Below are positions 30,553 to 39,013 of a DNA stretch of 64,000 nt, piece by piece; position 1 is the first letter of the stretch; every line of letters starts with the position of its first letter. Position numbers and translations under genes: made by a program. The notes beneath the pieces are model-generated. The model saw only the letters and a program-made list of their open reading frames with translations, was not told the DNA's origin and made no database searches. The stretch spans positions 3,122-67,121 of the forward strand of contig NZ_NHRX01000059.1 of NCBI RefSeq assembly GCF_016653115.1. Reading direction: 5' to 3'. The DNA is from Rhodocyclus purpureus. GTDB taxonomy: Bacteria > Pseudomonadota > Gammaproteobacteria > Burkholderiales > Rhodocyclaceae.

Positions 30553-32358
30553 TCAGAAGCGATCCTCGGCCAGCGCCAGGACACCGACCGCGCCGTCGAC
30601 GATGCTGCTGGCCAGACCATCGGCCTTCGACAGGATGTGGTCGGCGTAGAAGCGCGCGGTGATGATCTTGTCCTGATAGAACGGATCGGCATCGCCGGCG
30701 TCGATCTTGGCTTGCGCGATCAGCGCGGCACGCGCCATCTGCCAGCCACCGGCGACCGTGCCGAGCAGCATCAGGAACGGCACCGAGCCGGCGTGGGCCG
30801 CCTTGATGTTCGGACCGTAGTTGTCGATGATCCACTGTCCGGCGGTGGCCACTGCCTCGACCCCGGCGGCGAAGCGGCGACGGATCGCCGCGAAGTGCTC
30901 GCCCGATGCCTTCGCCAGCTCGGCGTCGAACGCACGCATTTCCTCGATCACGGCCTTCAGCGTGACGCCGCCTTCGCGCGCCGTCTTGCGGCCGATCAGG
31001 TCGTTCGCCTGGATCGCGGTGGTGCCTTCGTAGATCGCCGAGATGCGCGAGTCACGCAGGTGCTGCGCCGCGCCCGTTTCCTCGATGAAGCCCATGCCGC
31101 CGTGCACCTGCACGCCGTCGGAGGCGACCAGGATGCCGATCTCGGTGCTCCAGCCCTTGACGACGGGCACGAACAGGTCGACGAAGGCCTGGTTCTTCTT
31201 GCGCACGTCGGCGTCCGGATGATGGGCAGCGGCGTCGTGCGCGGCGGCGACGACGTAGGACAGCGCGCGCGTCGCCTCGGCGTAGGCGCGCATCGTCATC
31301 AGCAGGCGGCGGACGTCGGGCTGGTTGATGATCGGCACCTTCGGACCACCGCGGACGCCGAGTTCGGTACCCTGGATGCGGTCCTTGGCGTAGTCGCGCG
31401 CACGCTGGTAGGCACGCTCGCACACCGCGACGCCTTCCTGGCCGACCGCGAAGCGCGCTGCGTTCATCATGATGAACATGTATTCGAGACCGCGGTTTTC
31501 CTCGCCGACCAGCTCGCCGATGGCGCCACCGTTGTCGCCGAAGGCCATCACCGCCGTCGGGCTGGCGTGGATGCCGAGCTTGTGCTCGATCGACACGCAC
31601 CAGGCGTCGTTGCGCTCGCCGAGGCTGCCATCCTCATTGACCAGGAACTTCGGCACGACGAACAGCGAGATGCCCTTGACCCCGGGAGGAGCATCGGGCG
31701 TACGCGCCAGCACCAGGTGGATGATGTTGTCGGCGGCGTCGTGGTCACCCCAGGTGATGAAGATCTTCTGGCCGAAGATCTTGTAGGTGCCGTCGGCCTG
31801 CGGTTCGGCGCGCGAGCGGATCGCCGCCAGGTCCGAGCCGGCCTGCGGTTCGGTCAGGTTCATCGTCCCAGTCCACTCGCCGCTGGTCAGCTTCGGCAGG
31901 TACTTTTCCTTGATCGCCTGCGAGGCCGACAGCGTGATCGCTTCGGCGGCGCCACCGGAGAGCATCGGGCAGAGCGAGAACGCGTGGTTGGCCGACTTCC
32001 ACATTTCATTGACGGCGGCGCTGACCACCTTCGGCAGGCCCTGGCCGCCCCACTCGGCCTCGGCCGCGAGCGCCGTCCAGCCGCTTTCGGCGAACAGCTT
32101 GTACGCCTCCTTGAAGCCGGGAGCTGCGGTGACGGCAGGCTTGCCGTCGTTGGCCGACCACTTGGCGCCGTTCTGGTCACCCGACCAGTTCAGCGGCGAG
32201 AGCACGCCGTTGGCAAACTTGGCAGCTTCCTCGAGCACGGCATCGACGACGTCGACCGACGCCTCTTCGTAGCCGGGCAACTGCGCAACCTCTTCGATCC
32301 CCGCCAATTCCTTCAGCACGAACTGCATGTCCTTCAGCGGGGCGATGTATTCACTCAT
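30553..32358 (-). CDS. Acyl-CoA dehydrogenase, long C-terminally extended type
   Basis: 601 residues, the size of the subgroup that includes 3-methylmercaptopropionyl-CoA dehydrogenases. FAD/substrate motifs are TGTMNLTEPQAGSDLAAIRS near 165 and FITWGDHD. The catalytic glutamate is in RISAIYEGTTAIQANDLIGR near 430. A C-terminal helical domain of about 130 residues follows. It oxidises an acyl-CoA to the enoyl-CoA and passes electrons to ETF; chain-length preference is not deducible. It sits just downstream of etfBA on the same strand, behind a hairpin, forming a beta-oxidation electron route with ETF-QO at 24495. Confidence 0.93.
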   Translation of the reverse strand: MSEYIAPLKDMQFVLKELAGIEEVAQLPGYEEASVDVVDAVLEEAAKFANGVLSPLNWSGDQNGAKWSANDGKPAVTAAPGFKEAYKLFAESGWTALAAEAEWGGQGLPKVVSAAVNEMWKSANHAFSLCPMLSGGAAEAITLSASQAIKEKYLPKLTSGEWTGTMNLTEPQAGSDLAAIRSRAEPQADGTYKIFGQKIFITWGDHDAADNIIHLVLARTPDAPPGVKGISLFVVPKFLVNEDGSLGERNDAWCVSIEHKLGIHASPTAVMAFGDNGGAIGELVGEENRGLEYMFIMMNAARFAVGQEGVAVCERAYQRARDYAKDRIQGTELGVRGGPKVPIINQPDVRRLLMTMRAYAEATRALSYVVAAAHDAAAHHPDADVRKKNQAFVDLFVPVVKGWSTEIGILVASDGVQVHGGMGFIEETGAAQHLRDSRISAIYEGTTAIQANDLIGRKTAREGGVTLKAVIEEMRAFDAELAKASGEHFAAIRRRFAAGVEAVATAGQWIIDNYGPNIKAAHAGSVPFLMLLGTVAGGWQMARAALIAQAKIDAGDADPFYQDKIITARFYADHILSKADGLASSIVDGAVGVLALAEDRF

Positions 32359-32467
32359 TGCATTCTCCTCAGCGGGGTTTCAGGGTCAGAAAGCTGGCAG
32401 TCGGCGCAGGCGCGCGGGAATGCATAATTATACCGCGGCCCGGCGCTCGTCGAAGCCTGTCGCAGCA

Positions 32468-32545
32468 AGGAAACGCCCCGCCGGGACGCCAGTCCGGGCG
32501 GGGCGTTGCAGGGGACTCCCCCGGCCAAGACCGGGGAGCGTCGAC
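32468..32545 (-). terminator. Two consecutive hairpins after etfA
   Basis: Read on the minus strand, a CTCCCCGG/CCGGGGGAG stem (about 32513-32541) is followed by a very strong AACGCCCCGCC/GGCGGGGCGTT stem and TTTCCTT (32468-32508). They probably terminate etfBA before the acyl-CoA dehydrogenase gene. Confidence 0.65.
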
Positions 32546-32558
32546 CAGGCTGAAGCGA

Positions 32559-33491
32559 TCAGCCGAGGGCGGCGACGAGTTCCGGTACGGCGACGAACAG
32601 GTCGGCCACCAGGCCGTAGTCGGCGACCTGGAAGATCGGTGCGTCGGGATCCTTGTTGATGGCGACGATCACCTTGCTGTCCTTCATGCCGGCAAGGTGC
32701 TGGATCGCGCCCGAGACGCCGACCGCGACGTACAGCGACGGCGCGACGATCTTGCCGGTCTGGCCGACCTGGTAGTCGTTCGGCGCGTAGCCGGCGTCGA
32801 CCGCGGCACGCGAGGCGCCGACGGCGGCACCGAGCTTGTCGGCGAGCGGTTCGAGGACGGCGTGGAACTGCTCGCTGCTGCCGAGCGCGCGGCCACCGGA
32901 AACGATGATGCGCGCGGCAGTCAGTTCGGGACGCGCCGACTTGGTCAGCTCGCGACCGACCAGCTTGCTGATGCCGAGATCGGCAGCAGCGCCGAGCGCC
33001 TCGATCGGTGCCGAGCCGCCGTCGGCGGCGGCCTCGAAGGCGGTGCCGCGCACGGTGATGACCTTGACCGGGTCGGCCGACTGCACCGTCGCCAGCGCGT
33101 TGCCGGCGTAGATCGGACGCACGAAGGTATCGGCGGACTCGACCGCGACGATGTCGGAGATCTGCGCGACGTCGAGCAGCGCGGCGACGCGCGGCAGGAA
33201 GTTCTTGCCGCCGGCGGTGGCCGGCGCCAGGATGTGGCTGTAGCCGGCGGCGTTGGCGACGACCAGCGCGGCGAGGTTTTCGGCACCGAGGTCTGCGTAC
33301 AAGGCGGCGTCGGCGACGCGCACGCGGCTGACGCCGGCGATCGCAGCGGCGGCTGCGGCAACGGCGGCGACGCCGCTACCTGCGACCAGCACGTCGATGT
33401 CGCCGCCGATCTTGGTGGCGGCGGTGATGGCGTTGCGCGTCGCCGGCTTGAGGACTGCGTTGTCGTGTTCGGCAATGACAAGAATGGCCAT
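32559..33491 (-). CDS. etfA: Electron transfer flavoprotein alpha subunit
   Basis: 310 residues. The N-terminal domain starts [20 protein letters not shown]. The C-terminal FAD-binding domain shows [16 protein letters not shown] near 193, [20 protein letters not shown] and [20 protein letters not shown] near 258. With EtfB it shuttles electrons from acyl-CoA dehydrogenases to ETF-QO. It starts 2 bp after etfB. Confidence 0.97.
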   Translation of the reverse strand: MAILVIAEHDNAVLKPATRNAITAATKIGGDIDVLVAGSGVAAVAAAAAAIAGVSRVRVADAALYADLGAENLAALVVANAAGYSHILAPATAGGKNFLPRVAALLDVAQISDIVAVESADTFVRPIYAGNALATVQSADPVKVITVRGTAFEAAADGGSAPIEALGAAADLGISKLVGRELTKSARPELTAARIIVSGGRALGSSEQFHAVLEPLADKLGAAVGASRAAVDAGYAPNDYQVGQTGKIVAPSLYVAVGVSGAIQHLAGMKDSKVIVAINKDPDAPIFQVADYGLVADLFVAVPELVAALG

Positions 33492-33493
33492 GT

Positions 33494-34249
33494 TCAGATC
33501 ACCTTTGCTTCGTTCTTGAGTTTGTCGACCAGCGCGGCCACGTCGGCCACCTTGATGCCGCCCGAGCGCTTCGGCGGCTCGGCAACCTTCAGCGTCTTCA
33601 GGCGCGGCGTGACGTCGACGCCCAGCGCGGCCGGCGTCGTCGTTTCCAGCGGCTTCTTCTTCGCCTTCATGATGTTCGGCAGGGTCGCGTAGCGCGGCTC
33701 GTTCAGGCGCAGGTCGGTCGTCACCACGGCCGGCAGCTTGATGTCGAGCGTTTCCAGGCCGCCGTCGATTTCGCGGGTCACCGCGGCGCCGGTCTTGTCG
33801 GCATTGACCACGACCTTCGACGCGAAACAGGCCTGCGGCCAGCCGAGCAGCGCGGCGAGCATCTGGCCGGTCTGGTTGGAGTCATCGTCGATCGCCTGCT
33901 TGCCGGGGATGACCAGCTGCGGCTGTTCCTTGTCGACGACCGCCTTGAGCAGCTTGGCGACCGCCAGCGGCTGCAGTTCGACATCGGTCTCGATCAGGAT
34001 GGCACGGTCGGCGCCGAGCGCCATCGCCGTGCGCAGCGTTTCCTGGCACGCGCCGACGCCTGCCGAAACGGCGACCACCTCGGTGGCGATCCCGGCTTCC
34101 TTCAGACGCACCGCTTCCTCGATCGCGACTTCGTCGAACGGGTTCATCGACATCTTGACGTTGGCGAGGTCGACGCCGGAACCGTCACTCTTGACGCGGA
34201 CTTTGACGTTGTAATCAATGACCCGCTTGACGGGAACGAGAATCTTCAA
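33494..34249 (-). CDS. etfB: Electron transfer flavoprotein beta subunit
   Basis: 251 residues. The family signature is [20 protein letters not shown] at the N-terminus, with [18 protein letters not shown] near 36 and the AMP/adenine-binding region [20 protein letters not shown] near 124. It is the first gene of etfB-etfA. The promoter region holds an 18-bp palindrome shared with a divergent tetR, suggesting repression by that regulator. Confidence 0.97.
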   Translation of the reverse strand: MKILVPVKRVIDYNVKVRVKSDGSGVDLANVKMSMNPFDEVAIEEAVRLKEAGIATEVVAVSAGVGACQETLRTAMALGADRAILIETDVELQPLAVAKLLKAVVDKEQPQLVIPGKQAIDDDSNQTGQMLAALLGWPQACFASKVVVNADKTGAAVTREIDGGLETLDIKLPAVVTTDLRLNEPRYATLPNIMKAKKKPLETTTPAALGVDVTPRLKTLKVAEPPKRSGGIKVADVAALVDKLKNEAKVI

Positions 34250-34360
34250 TCTTTTCTCCTTTCAAAGGCTGGGGAGCAGGCGCTCCGGCCGACATTATGC
34301 CGCCCCTGTGGACGGCGGCGACAGCAGTTTGACAGTCTGGATTCATGCCCGCACAATAAC

Positions 34361-34378
34361 CCATACTGTACAGTATGG
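34361..34378. promoter_or_regulatory. Perfect 18-bp palindromic operator between etfB and tetR
   Basis: CCATACTGTACAGTATGG is fully self-complementary. It lies 111 bp before etfB (minus) and 122 bp before the TetR-family gene (plus), as expected for an autoregulated divergent operator. A close match precedes ETF-QO at 24403. Confidence 0.75.
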
Positions 34379-34500
34379 AAGCCTGCAAAGTACCGCAGGC
34401 GCAACGATGCTGTCAAGAATCGCCAGAGCCCTTGCCCGACTCGGCGGCGCGCCCCGGAAGACGGCGGCGCGCAGCGCAGAACGATGGAGAAGATCGCAGC

Positions 34501-35073
34501 ATGGATGAGCAGAAGCTACGCACCCAACTCGAACGCAAGGACTGGATCGAGGCCGCCTTCGACGCACTCGCCGACCATGGCATCGACGGCCTACGCGTCG
34601 AAGCGCTGGCCAAGCGCTGCGGTGTGACCAAGGGCAGTTTCTACTGGCACTTCAAGGATCGCCAGGACATCTTCGACGCGGTCCTGGCCGCCTGGAAGGA
34701 AGGCCGCGTACGCGACATCAACCGGCAGACGCAGAGCGCACCCGGGCGCGAAGCCGAGCAACTGCGCCGCGTCATCGACATCTACAGTGGCGCCGCGGGC
34801 CACCGCCGCGGGCTCTGGATCGAACTCGCGATCCGCGACTGGGCGCGGCGCGACGCCGCGGCCAAGGCGGTGGTCGAGGAAGTCGATGCCTGGCGGATGG
34901 AATGCACGCGCAAGCTGTTCCTCGCCTGCGGCTTTGCCGACGCCGACGCGCGCAGCCGCAGCCTCCTGCTCTACGCCTACGTCTTCGGCAGCAGCCTGAT
35001 GGCCTACGACCGCAACGACCCGCAGAACGCCGACTGCAAGCGCTGGATCGCCGAGCGAATCCTCTCGCGCTGA
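34501..35073 (+). CDS. TetR-family transcriptional regulator
   Basis: 190 residues from MDEQKLRTQLERKDW. The N-terminal helix-turn-helix is LRVEALAKRCGVTKGSFYWHF (last 20 residues from position 23), typical of TetR proteins. The C-terminal all-helical ligand domain is tryptophan/arginine-rich (ELAIRDWARRDAAAKAVVEE). It is divergent from etfBA with the perfect palindrome between them, so it likely represses etfBA and itself in response to an acyl-CoA or fatty acid. The ligand is inferred from context only. An upstream in-frame extension to 34375 overlaps the operator region and is rejected. Confidence 0.88.
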   Translation: MDEQKLRTQLERKDWIEAAFDALADHGIDGLRVEALAKRCGVTKGSFYWHFKDRQDIFDAVLAAWKEGRVRDINRQTQSAPGREAEQLRRVIDIYSGAAGHRRGLWIELAIRDWARRDAAAKAVVEEVDAWRMECTRKLFLACGFADADARSRSLLLYAYVFGSSLMAYDRNDPQNADCKRWIAERILSR

Positions 35074-35169
35074 GGCTGCGCCCTCACCCGCAGCGCAGTC
35101 AGAGCGTCACGTTCGGGCCTTACGGCCCTCCCACGAAAGCTTGCCGCCCCAGTATGAAAGCAGATGCGA

Positions 35170-35814
35170 CTACTGCGCTCTGCTGCGGGCGTTCCCGGCC
35201 GCCGGCGCGCAAGAGCGCGCGCCGTCGCTCTCCACCAGCCAGCTCGCCAGTTCGCCGCCGAGCTGGCCGCTGGCCGCGACCAGCGCCGCCGCACCGCCGC
35301 GCGCGTCCTGGCTCGCCGCCGGGCGCTCGACGCTGAAGACACGCCGGGCAAGGATGCGGCGGCCCGCGTCGAGGAGGAAGGCTTCCGCCTGCACCACGCC
35401 GCGGCTGCGCTCGGCAGTGTCGAACACCTGCGTGAATTCCTGCACATCGACGCGCAACAGGCAATCGACGGCGCCGTTCGCGGCGGTCGCGCCGAGTTGC
35501 TGGCGCAGGCGTTGCGCCAGCAGTTGCGCCGCGCCCCCGGCCCAGCGGCTCCCCGAATATTCGCGCAGGCGCAACGGGTCTTCGTAGGCGAGACGATAGG
35601 CGATCGCTGTTCCGTCGAGCCACGCGGGCGCCCGAACCTCGACGGCGAGGCTGACCGGCGCGGTGGCGGCACGCTGCGCCGGCGGGCCGAAATCATAGAC
35701 CGTCGCCGGCGGCCCGGAACGCCCGCCGAGCGCGCATCCGGCAAGCAGCAGAGCGGCGGCAAGCCCGGCGAGGATCGACCGCGGCAGAAAATTCCTGAAA
35801 GCGAAGATGGTCAT
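35170..35814 (-). CDS. ABC-transport-associated lipoprotein of Mla/Pqi-type system
   Basis: 214 residues from MTIFAFRNFLPRSILAG. The lipobox in LLLAGC gives the acylated cysteine near 27. The rest resembles the ABC-type transport auxiliary lipoprotein family (PqiC/YmbA-like): YDFGPPAQRA early, then a LRVDVQEFTQVFD strand and ASGQLGGELASWL at the end. It would act at the outer membrane as partner of the MlaD-like protein encoded upstream. About 290 bp of repeats separate it from mlaD, but strand and family indicate the same system. Confidence 0.78.
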   Translation of the reverse strand: MTIFAFRNFLPRSILAGLAAALLLAGCALGGRSGPPATVYDFGPPAQRAATAPVSLAVEVRAPAWLDGTAIAYRLAYEDPLRLREYSGSRWAGGAAQLLAQRLRQQLGATAANGAVDCLLRVDVQEFTQVFDTAERSRGVVQAEAFLLDAGRRILARRVFSVERPAASQDARGGAAALVAASGQLGGELASWLVESDGARSCAPAAGNARSRAQ

Positions 35815-35854
35815 CGGGTCTCCTCGTTTCGGCTCCAGCTGCTCATCGTAAAAA

Positions 35855-36085
35855 CCTCTTTTCAGCCACGAAAAGCACGAAAGCCACGAAATGAAAGATC
35901 GGGTCGTAGTCGTGTTCAAACCAGTCAGTTCGCTCATCGTCAAAACCTCTTATCAGCCACGAAAAACACGAAAGCCACGAAACATGGGCTTCTAGTCGTA
36001 TTCAAGCCATTCAGTCATTTCGCCTCGGCCCGAACCCTTGACGATTTTTTCGTGCATTTTTCGTGAATTTCGTGGCCAACTGATT
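35855..36085. repeat. Three clustered arms of the CCACGAAAAACACGAAA repeat family
   Basis: Two direct copies of TTCAGCCACGAAA(A/G)CAC near 35862 and 35952 are followed by an inverted arm (TTCGTGAATTTCGTGGCCAA) near 36058. The block fills the gap between the lipoprotein and the MlaD-like gene. I see no gene in it. Confidence 0.8.
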
Positions 36086-36105
36086 TTCCCCGGGATCGTC
36101 GCAGC

Positions 36106-37074
36106 CTACTCTTGCCCGGGACGGCCCGTCATGACGGCACCACCGTCCGCCTGCGCTGCCGACGGCGCCACGAACCCCGTCTCGCCTGGCCCCGGCAAGG
36201 GGCCGGGTGCGCCGAAGACGACGCTCTGCGGCGCGTGTTCGAGGACTTGCAGCACCCGGTTGAGCTGCTGCGAGGTCGCCGCCAGCTCGCCGACGAGTTC
36301 ATTCACCCGCGGCGCCAGCGCACCGACGCCGCTGCCCGGACTGGCGAGCGCCTCTTCGACACGCTCGCTGGTCGCACGCAGGCTGACCAGCAGCCCGCGC
36401 GCTTCGGCCAGCGTCGGCGCCGCTTCGCCGGCCGCCGCTTCCAGCCGCGCCAGCGTCGAACTCAGCGCAGCGACGTTTTCAGGAGATAGCAAGGCGCGTA
36501 CCTGTGCCGCCGTCCGGCTGGCGTCGTTCGAGCCGGACTCGATGTTGGCGAGCGTGCGCGCGACACGCTCGCGGTTCTCCGGGCCGAGCAGCTGGTTTAC
36601 GGCGAGCAGCAGGTCGCGCGCCTGGCGCATCGTGTCGCCGCCGAGCGTGGACAGCTCTTCGAGCAGGGAGGACTGCATCGCGATGCGTGGCGGCGACTCG
36701 GCGGAACCCTCCAGCGGCCGCGGATCGCTGCCGTCGTCCTCGAGCAGGATGTGGGCGATGCCGGTGACGCCCTGATAGCCGAGCTTGGCCCGGGTGCCGC
36801 GCGTCAGCGGCAGCTTGTCGTTCACGTTCATCCTGATCAGGATGTTGCGAGGGTCTTCCGGGTCGATCCCGATCGACTGCAGCTTGCCGACCGGGATGCC
36901 GCGGTAACGCACCTGCGCCTGCGGGTTGAGGCCGGTGACGTTCTGCTGGGTGACGACGACGAGCGGACGGGTCGCCTCGTGCTTGCCGCCGAACCACCAG
37001 ACCGCGGCGAGCGCGGCGAGCCCGAGCAGGATCGTGAACAGGCCGGCGATCAATGCATGCGAACGGTTTTCCAT
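36106..37074 (-). CDS. MlaD-like MCE-domain lipid transport protein
   Basis: 322 residues from MENRSHALIAGLFTILLG. One N-terminal membrane helix (about 8-28) is followed by an MCE domain (NVTGLNPQAQVRYRGIPVGK near 48, then GYQGVTGIAHILLEDDGSD near 100). A long amphipathic helical C-terminal region follows (LARLEAAAGEAAPTLAEARG). It forms the periplasmic substrate-binding ring of an Mla-type ABC transporter handling phospholipids or related hydrophobic molecules. It follows the ATPase gene by 23 bp. Confidence 0.9.
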   Translation of the reverse strand: MENRSHALIAGLFTILLGLAALAAVWWFGGKHEATRPLVVVTQQNVTGLNPQAQVRYRGIPVGKLQSIGIDPEDPRNILIRMNVNDKLPLTRGTRAKLGYQGVTGIAHILLEDDGSDPRPLEGSAESPPRIAMQSSLLEELSTLGGDTMRQARDLLLAVNQLLGPENRERVARTLANIESGSNDASRTAAQVRALLSPENVAALSSTLARLEAAAGEAAPTLAEARGLLVSLRATSERVEEALASPGSGVGALAPRVNELVGELAATSQQLNRVLQVLEHAPQSVVFGAPGPLPGPGETGFVAPSAAQADGGAVMTGRPGQE

Positions 37075-37097
37075 GTCTCTCCCCTCCCTGGCGGCCT

Positions 37098-37886
37098 TCA
37101 GCGCGCAGCCCGCTGCAAGGCGCCATTGACCTGTAGCGAACCGAAGAAGTTGCGCACGAACGGATGATCCACCGTCGTCACCTCGGCCAGGGTGCCGTCG
37201 GCGACGATGCGCTGCTCGGCGAGCGCGGCGACGCGGCTCGCCAGTCCGACCAGCGTCTCCAGATCGTGCGTGACCATCACCACGGTGAAGCCCAGCGCCT
37301 CCTGCAGCGAGCGGATCAGGCGGACGAAGCCGGCGGCGCGATCCGGATCGAGGCCGGCGGTCGGCTCGTCGAGCACCAGCAGTTCCGGCTCCAGCGCCAG
37401 CGCCCGCGCCAGCGCGACGCGCTTGACCATCCCGCCCGACAACTCGGCCGGCATCAGGCGGCTGTCGTTGGCATCGAGTTCGACCATCGCCAGCTTCGTC
37501 ATCACCGCGTCGTGGATCAGGTCCTCGTCGAGCAGCTTCAGCTCGCGCAGCGGGAAGGCGACGTTGTCGTAGACCGGCAGCGCCGAAAACAGCGCGCCCT
37601 GCTGGAACAGCATGCCGAAGCGCTGGCGGATGCTGCGCCGGATCTCGGGGTCGCGGTCGAGTACCGGGTGGCCGAACAGGCGTACCTCGCCCGCGCTCGG
37701 CGCGAGCAGGCCGACCATCTCGCGCAGGAGCGTCGTCTTGCCGCTGCCCGAGCCGCCGACCAGGCCGAGGATGTCGCCGGCGAAGACCTGGAGGTCGAGG
37801 TCGAGATGGATCAGCATCCGGCCGAAGCACGTCGACACGCCGCGCACGTCGATGACCGGTTCGCCCCTGTTGATCGTGGCGCTCAT
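37098..37886 (-). CDS. MlaF-like ABC transporter ATP-binding protein
   Basis: 262 residues from MSATINRGEPVIDVRGVS. Walker A is GGSGSGKTT near 45, the Q-loop lies in RQRFGMLFQQGALFSALPVY near 90, the signature is ELSGGMVKRVALARA near 143 and Walker B is LLVLDEPTAGLDP near 165. The GALF motif after the Q-loop is typical of the Mla/Ttg2A subfamily. It energises the adjacent permease. Its ATG overlaps the permease stop (ATGA). Confidence 0.93.
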   Translation of the reverse strand: MSATINRGEPVIDVRGVSTCFGRMLIHLDLDLQVFAGDILGLVGGSGSGKTTLLREMVGLLAPSAGEVRLFGHPVLDRDPEIRRSIRQRFGMLFQQGALFSALPVYDNVAFPLRELKLLDEDLIHDAVMTKLAMVELDANDSRLMPAELSGGMVKRVALARALALEPELLVLDEPTAGLDPDRAAGFVRLIRSLQEALGFTVVMVTHDLETLVGLASRVAALAEQRIVADGTLAEVTTVDHPFVRNFFGSLQVNGALQRAAR

Positions 37887-38995
37887 GTTCCGGGCATCCC
37901 GAGCGTGCGCGTGAAGATCGCGAAGATCGCATCGACGACGATCACCGTGGTGATCGCGGTGACTACCGAACTGGTCGTCCCGGTCGACAGGCTTTCGGTG
38001 TTCGGGCGCACGTGCAGGCCGAAGTAGCAGGCGATGACGCCGACCAGGACACCGAAGCTCACGCCCTTGGCCAGGCCTATCCACAGGTTGGCGAGCGGGA
38101 CCACCTTCGGCAGCGTGTCGATGAAATAGGCGTAGGAGAGTCCCATCTGCAGGTAGGCGGCGACCATGCCGCCGAAGATGCCGGCCGCCGAGCACCACAC
38201 CACCAGGAGCGGCGTCGCCACTGCCAGCGCCAGCACCTTCGGCAGGACCAGGCGCAGGCTGCGCGAGACCCCCATCGTCGCCAGCGCGTCGATTTCCTCG
38301 GTGACGCGCATGACGCCGAGTTGCGCGGTCATCGCCGACCCGGAGCGACCGGCGACGAGGACGGCAACCAGCAGCGGTCCCAGCTCGCGGATGATGGCGA
38401 TGCCGAGCAGGTTCACGATGAAGACGTCGGCGCCGTAGGCCTTCAGTTGCAACGACGAGAGGTAGGAGAGGACGACGCCGATCAGGAAGCCGATCAGCGC
38501 GATCACCGGCAACGCCTGCGCGCCGCTCTTGTACAGCGTCGCCGAAAACTCGCGCAGCGGCAGCTCGCGCGGATGCAGCCACAGCCACGCGAGGTCGAGC
38601 ACCAGCTGACCGATCAGCGCGATCGTCCCGAGGAAAATTCTCTGCGCGTCGAGCGCGAAACGCCCGAGCGCGACGATCGGCCCCGCCGGATGCCGCTCGG
38701 CAAGGCGCGCCTCGCGGCGCGGGAGGCGACTGACGCGCTCGAGGACCTGACGGTGCTGTTCGGAAATGAGCAGCGTCGACGGCAAGCTGCGGCCCCAGGC
38801 CCGCCACAGCACGAGCGCGCCGACGCTGTCGAGGCGCCCGATTCCGCGCAGGTCCCAGCGCGGCGCTGCCCGGCTCAGCTCGGCGAGCCGGGCTTCGCGC
38901 GCGGGCAGGGACTTGCCGAGCCCGACCAGGGTCCAGTCGCCGCCCAGCCGCGCGACGGCGTCTGCCTCATCGTAGTCGAGCGTCGCGGCAGCCAT
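37883..38995 (-). CDS. MlaE-like ABC permease with N-terminal STAS-like domain
   Basis: 370 residues. Residues 1-95 resemble a STAS domain (WDLRGIGRLDSVGALVLWRA), normally the separate MlaB subunit, here fused to the permease. The permease domain has five to six membrane helices and the MlaE signature RELGPLLVAVLVAGRSGSAM near 205 followed by EEIDALATMG. It is the first gene of the operon permease-ATPase-MlaD, with the lipoprotein downstream. A role in lipid trafficking between membranes is inferred from the family. Confidence 0.92.
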   Translation of the reverse strand: MAAATLDYDEADAVARLGGDWTLVGLGKSLPAREARLAELSRAAPRWDLRGIGRLDSVGALVLWRAWGRSLPSTLLISEQHRQVLERVSRLPRREARLAERHPAGPIVALGRFALDAQRIFLGTIALIGQLVLDLAWLWLHPRELPLREFSATLYKSGAQALPVIALIGFLIGVVLSYLSSLQLKAYGADVFIVNLLGIAIIRELGPLLVAVLVAGRSGSAMTAQLGVMRVTEEIDALATMGVSRSLRLVLPKVLALAVATPLLVVWCSAAGIFGGMVAAYLQMGLSYAYFIDTLPKVVPLANLWIGLAKGVSFGVLVGVIACYFGLHVRPNTESLSTGTTSSVVTAITTVIVVDAIFAIFTRTLGMPGT

Positions 38996-39013
38996 CGGCG
39001 GATCGTTGCCGGA

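Noticed and set aside
34361-34378. LexA box beside tetR (contains CTGTACAG)
   Set aside because: LexA sites need eight bases between CTGT and ACAG; here they are adjacent within a longer CCATAC...GTATGG palindrome.
36106-37932. 608-codon fusion of an arginine-rich protein with the MlaD-like protein
   Set aside because: The upstream part is the shadow frame of the overlapping ATPase gene; the real start is MENRSHALIAG at 37074.
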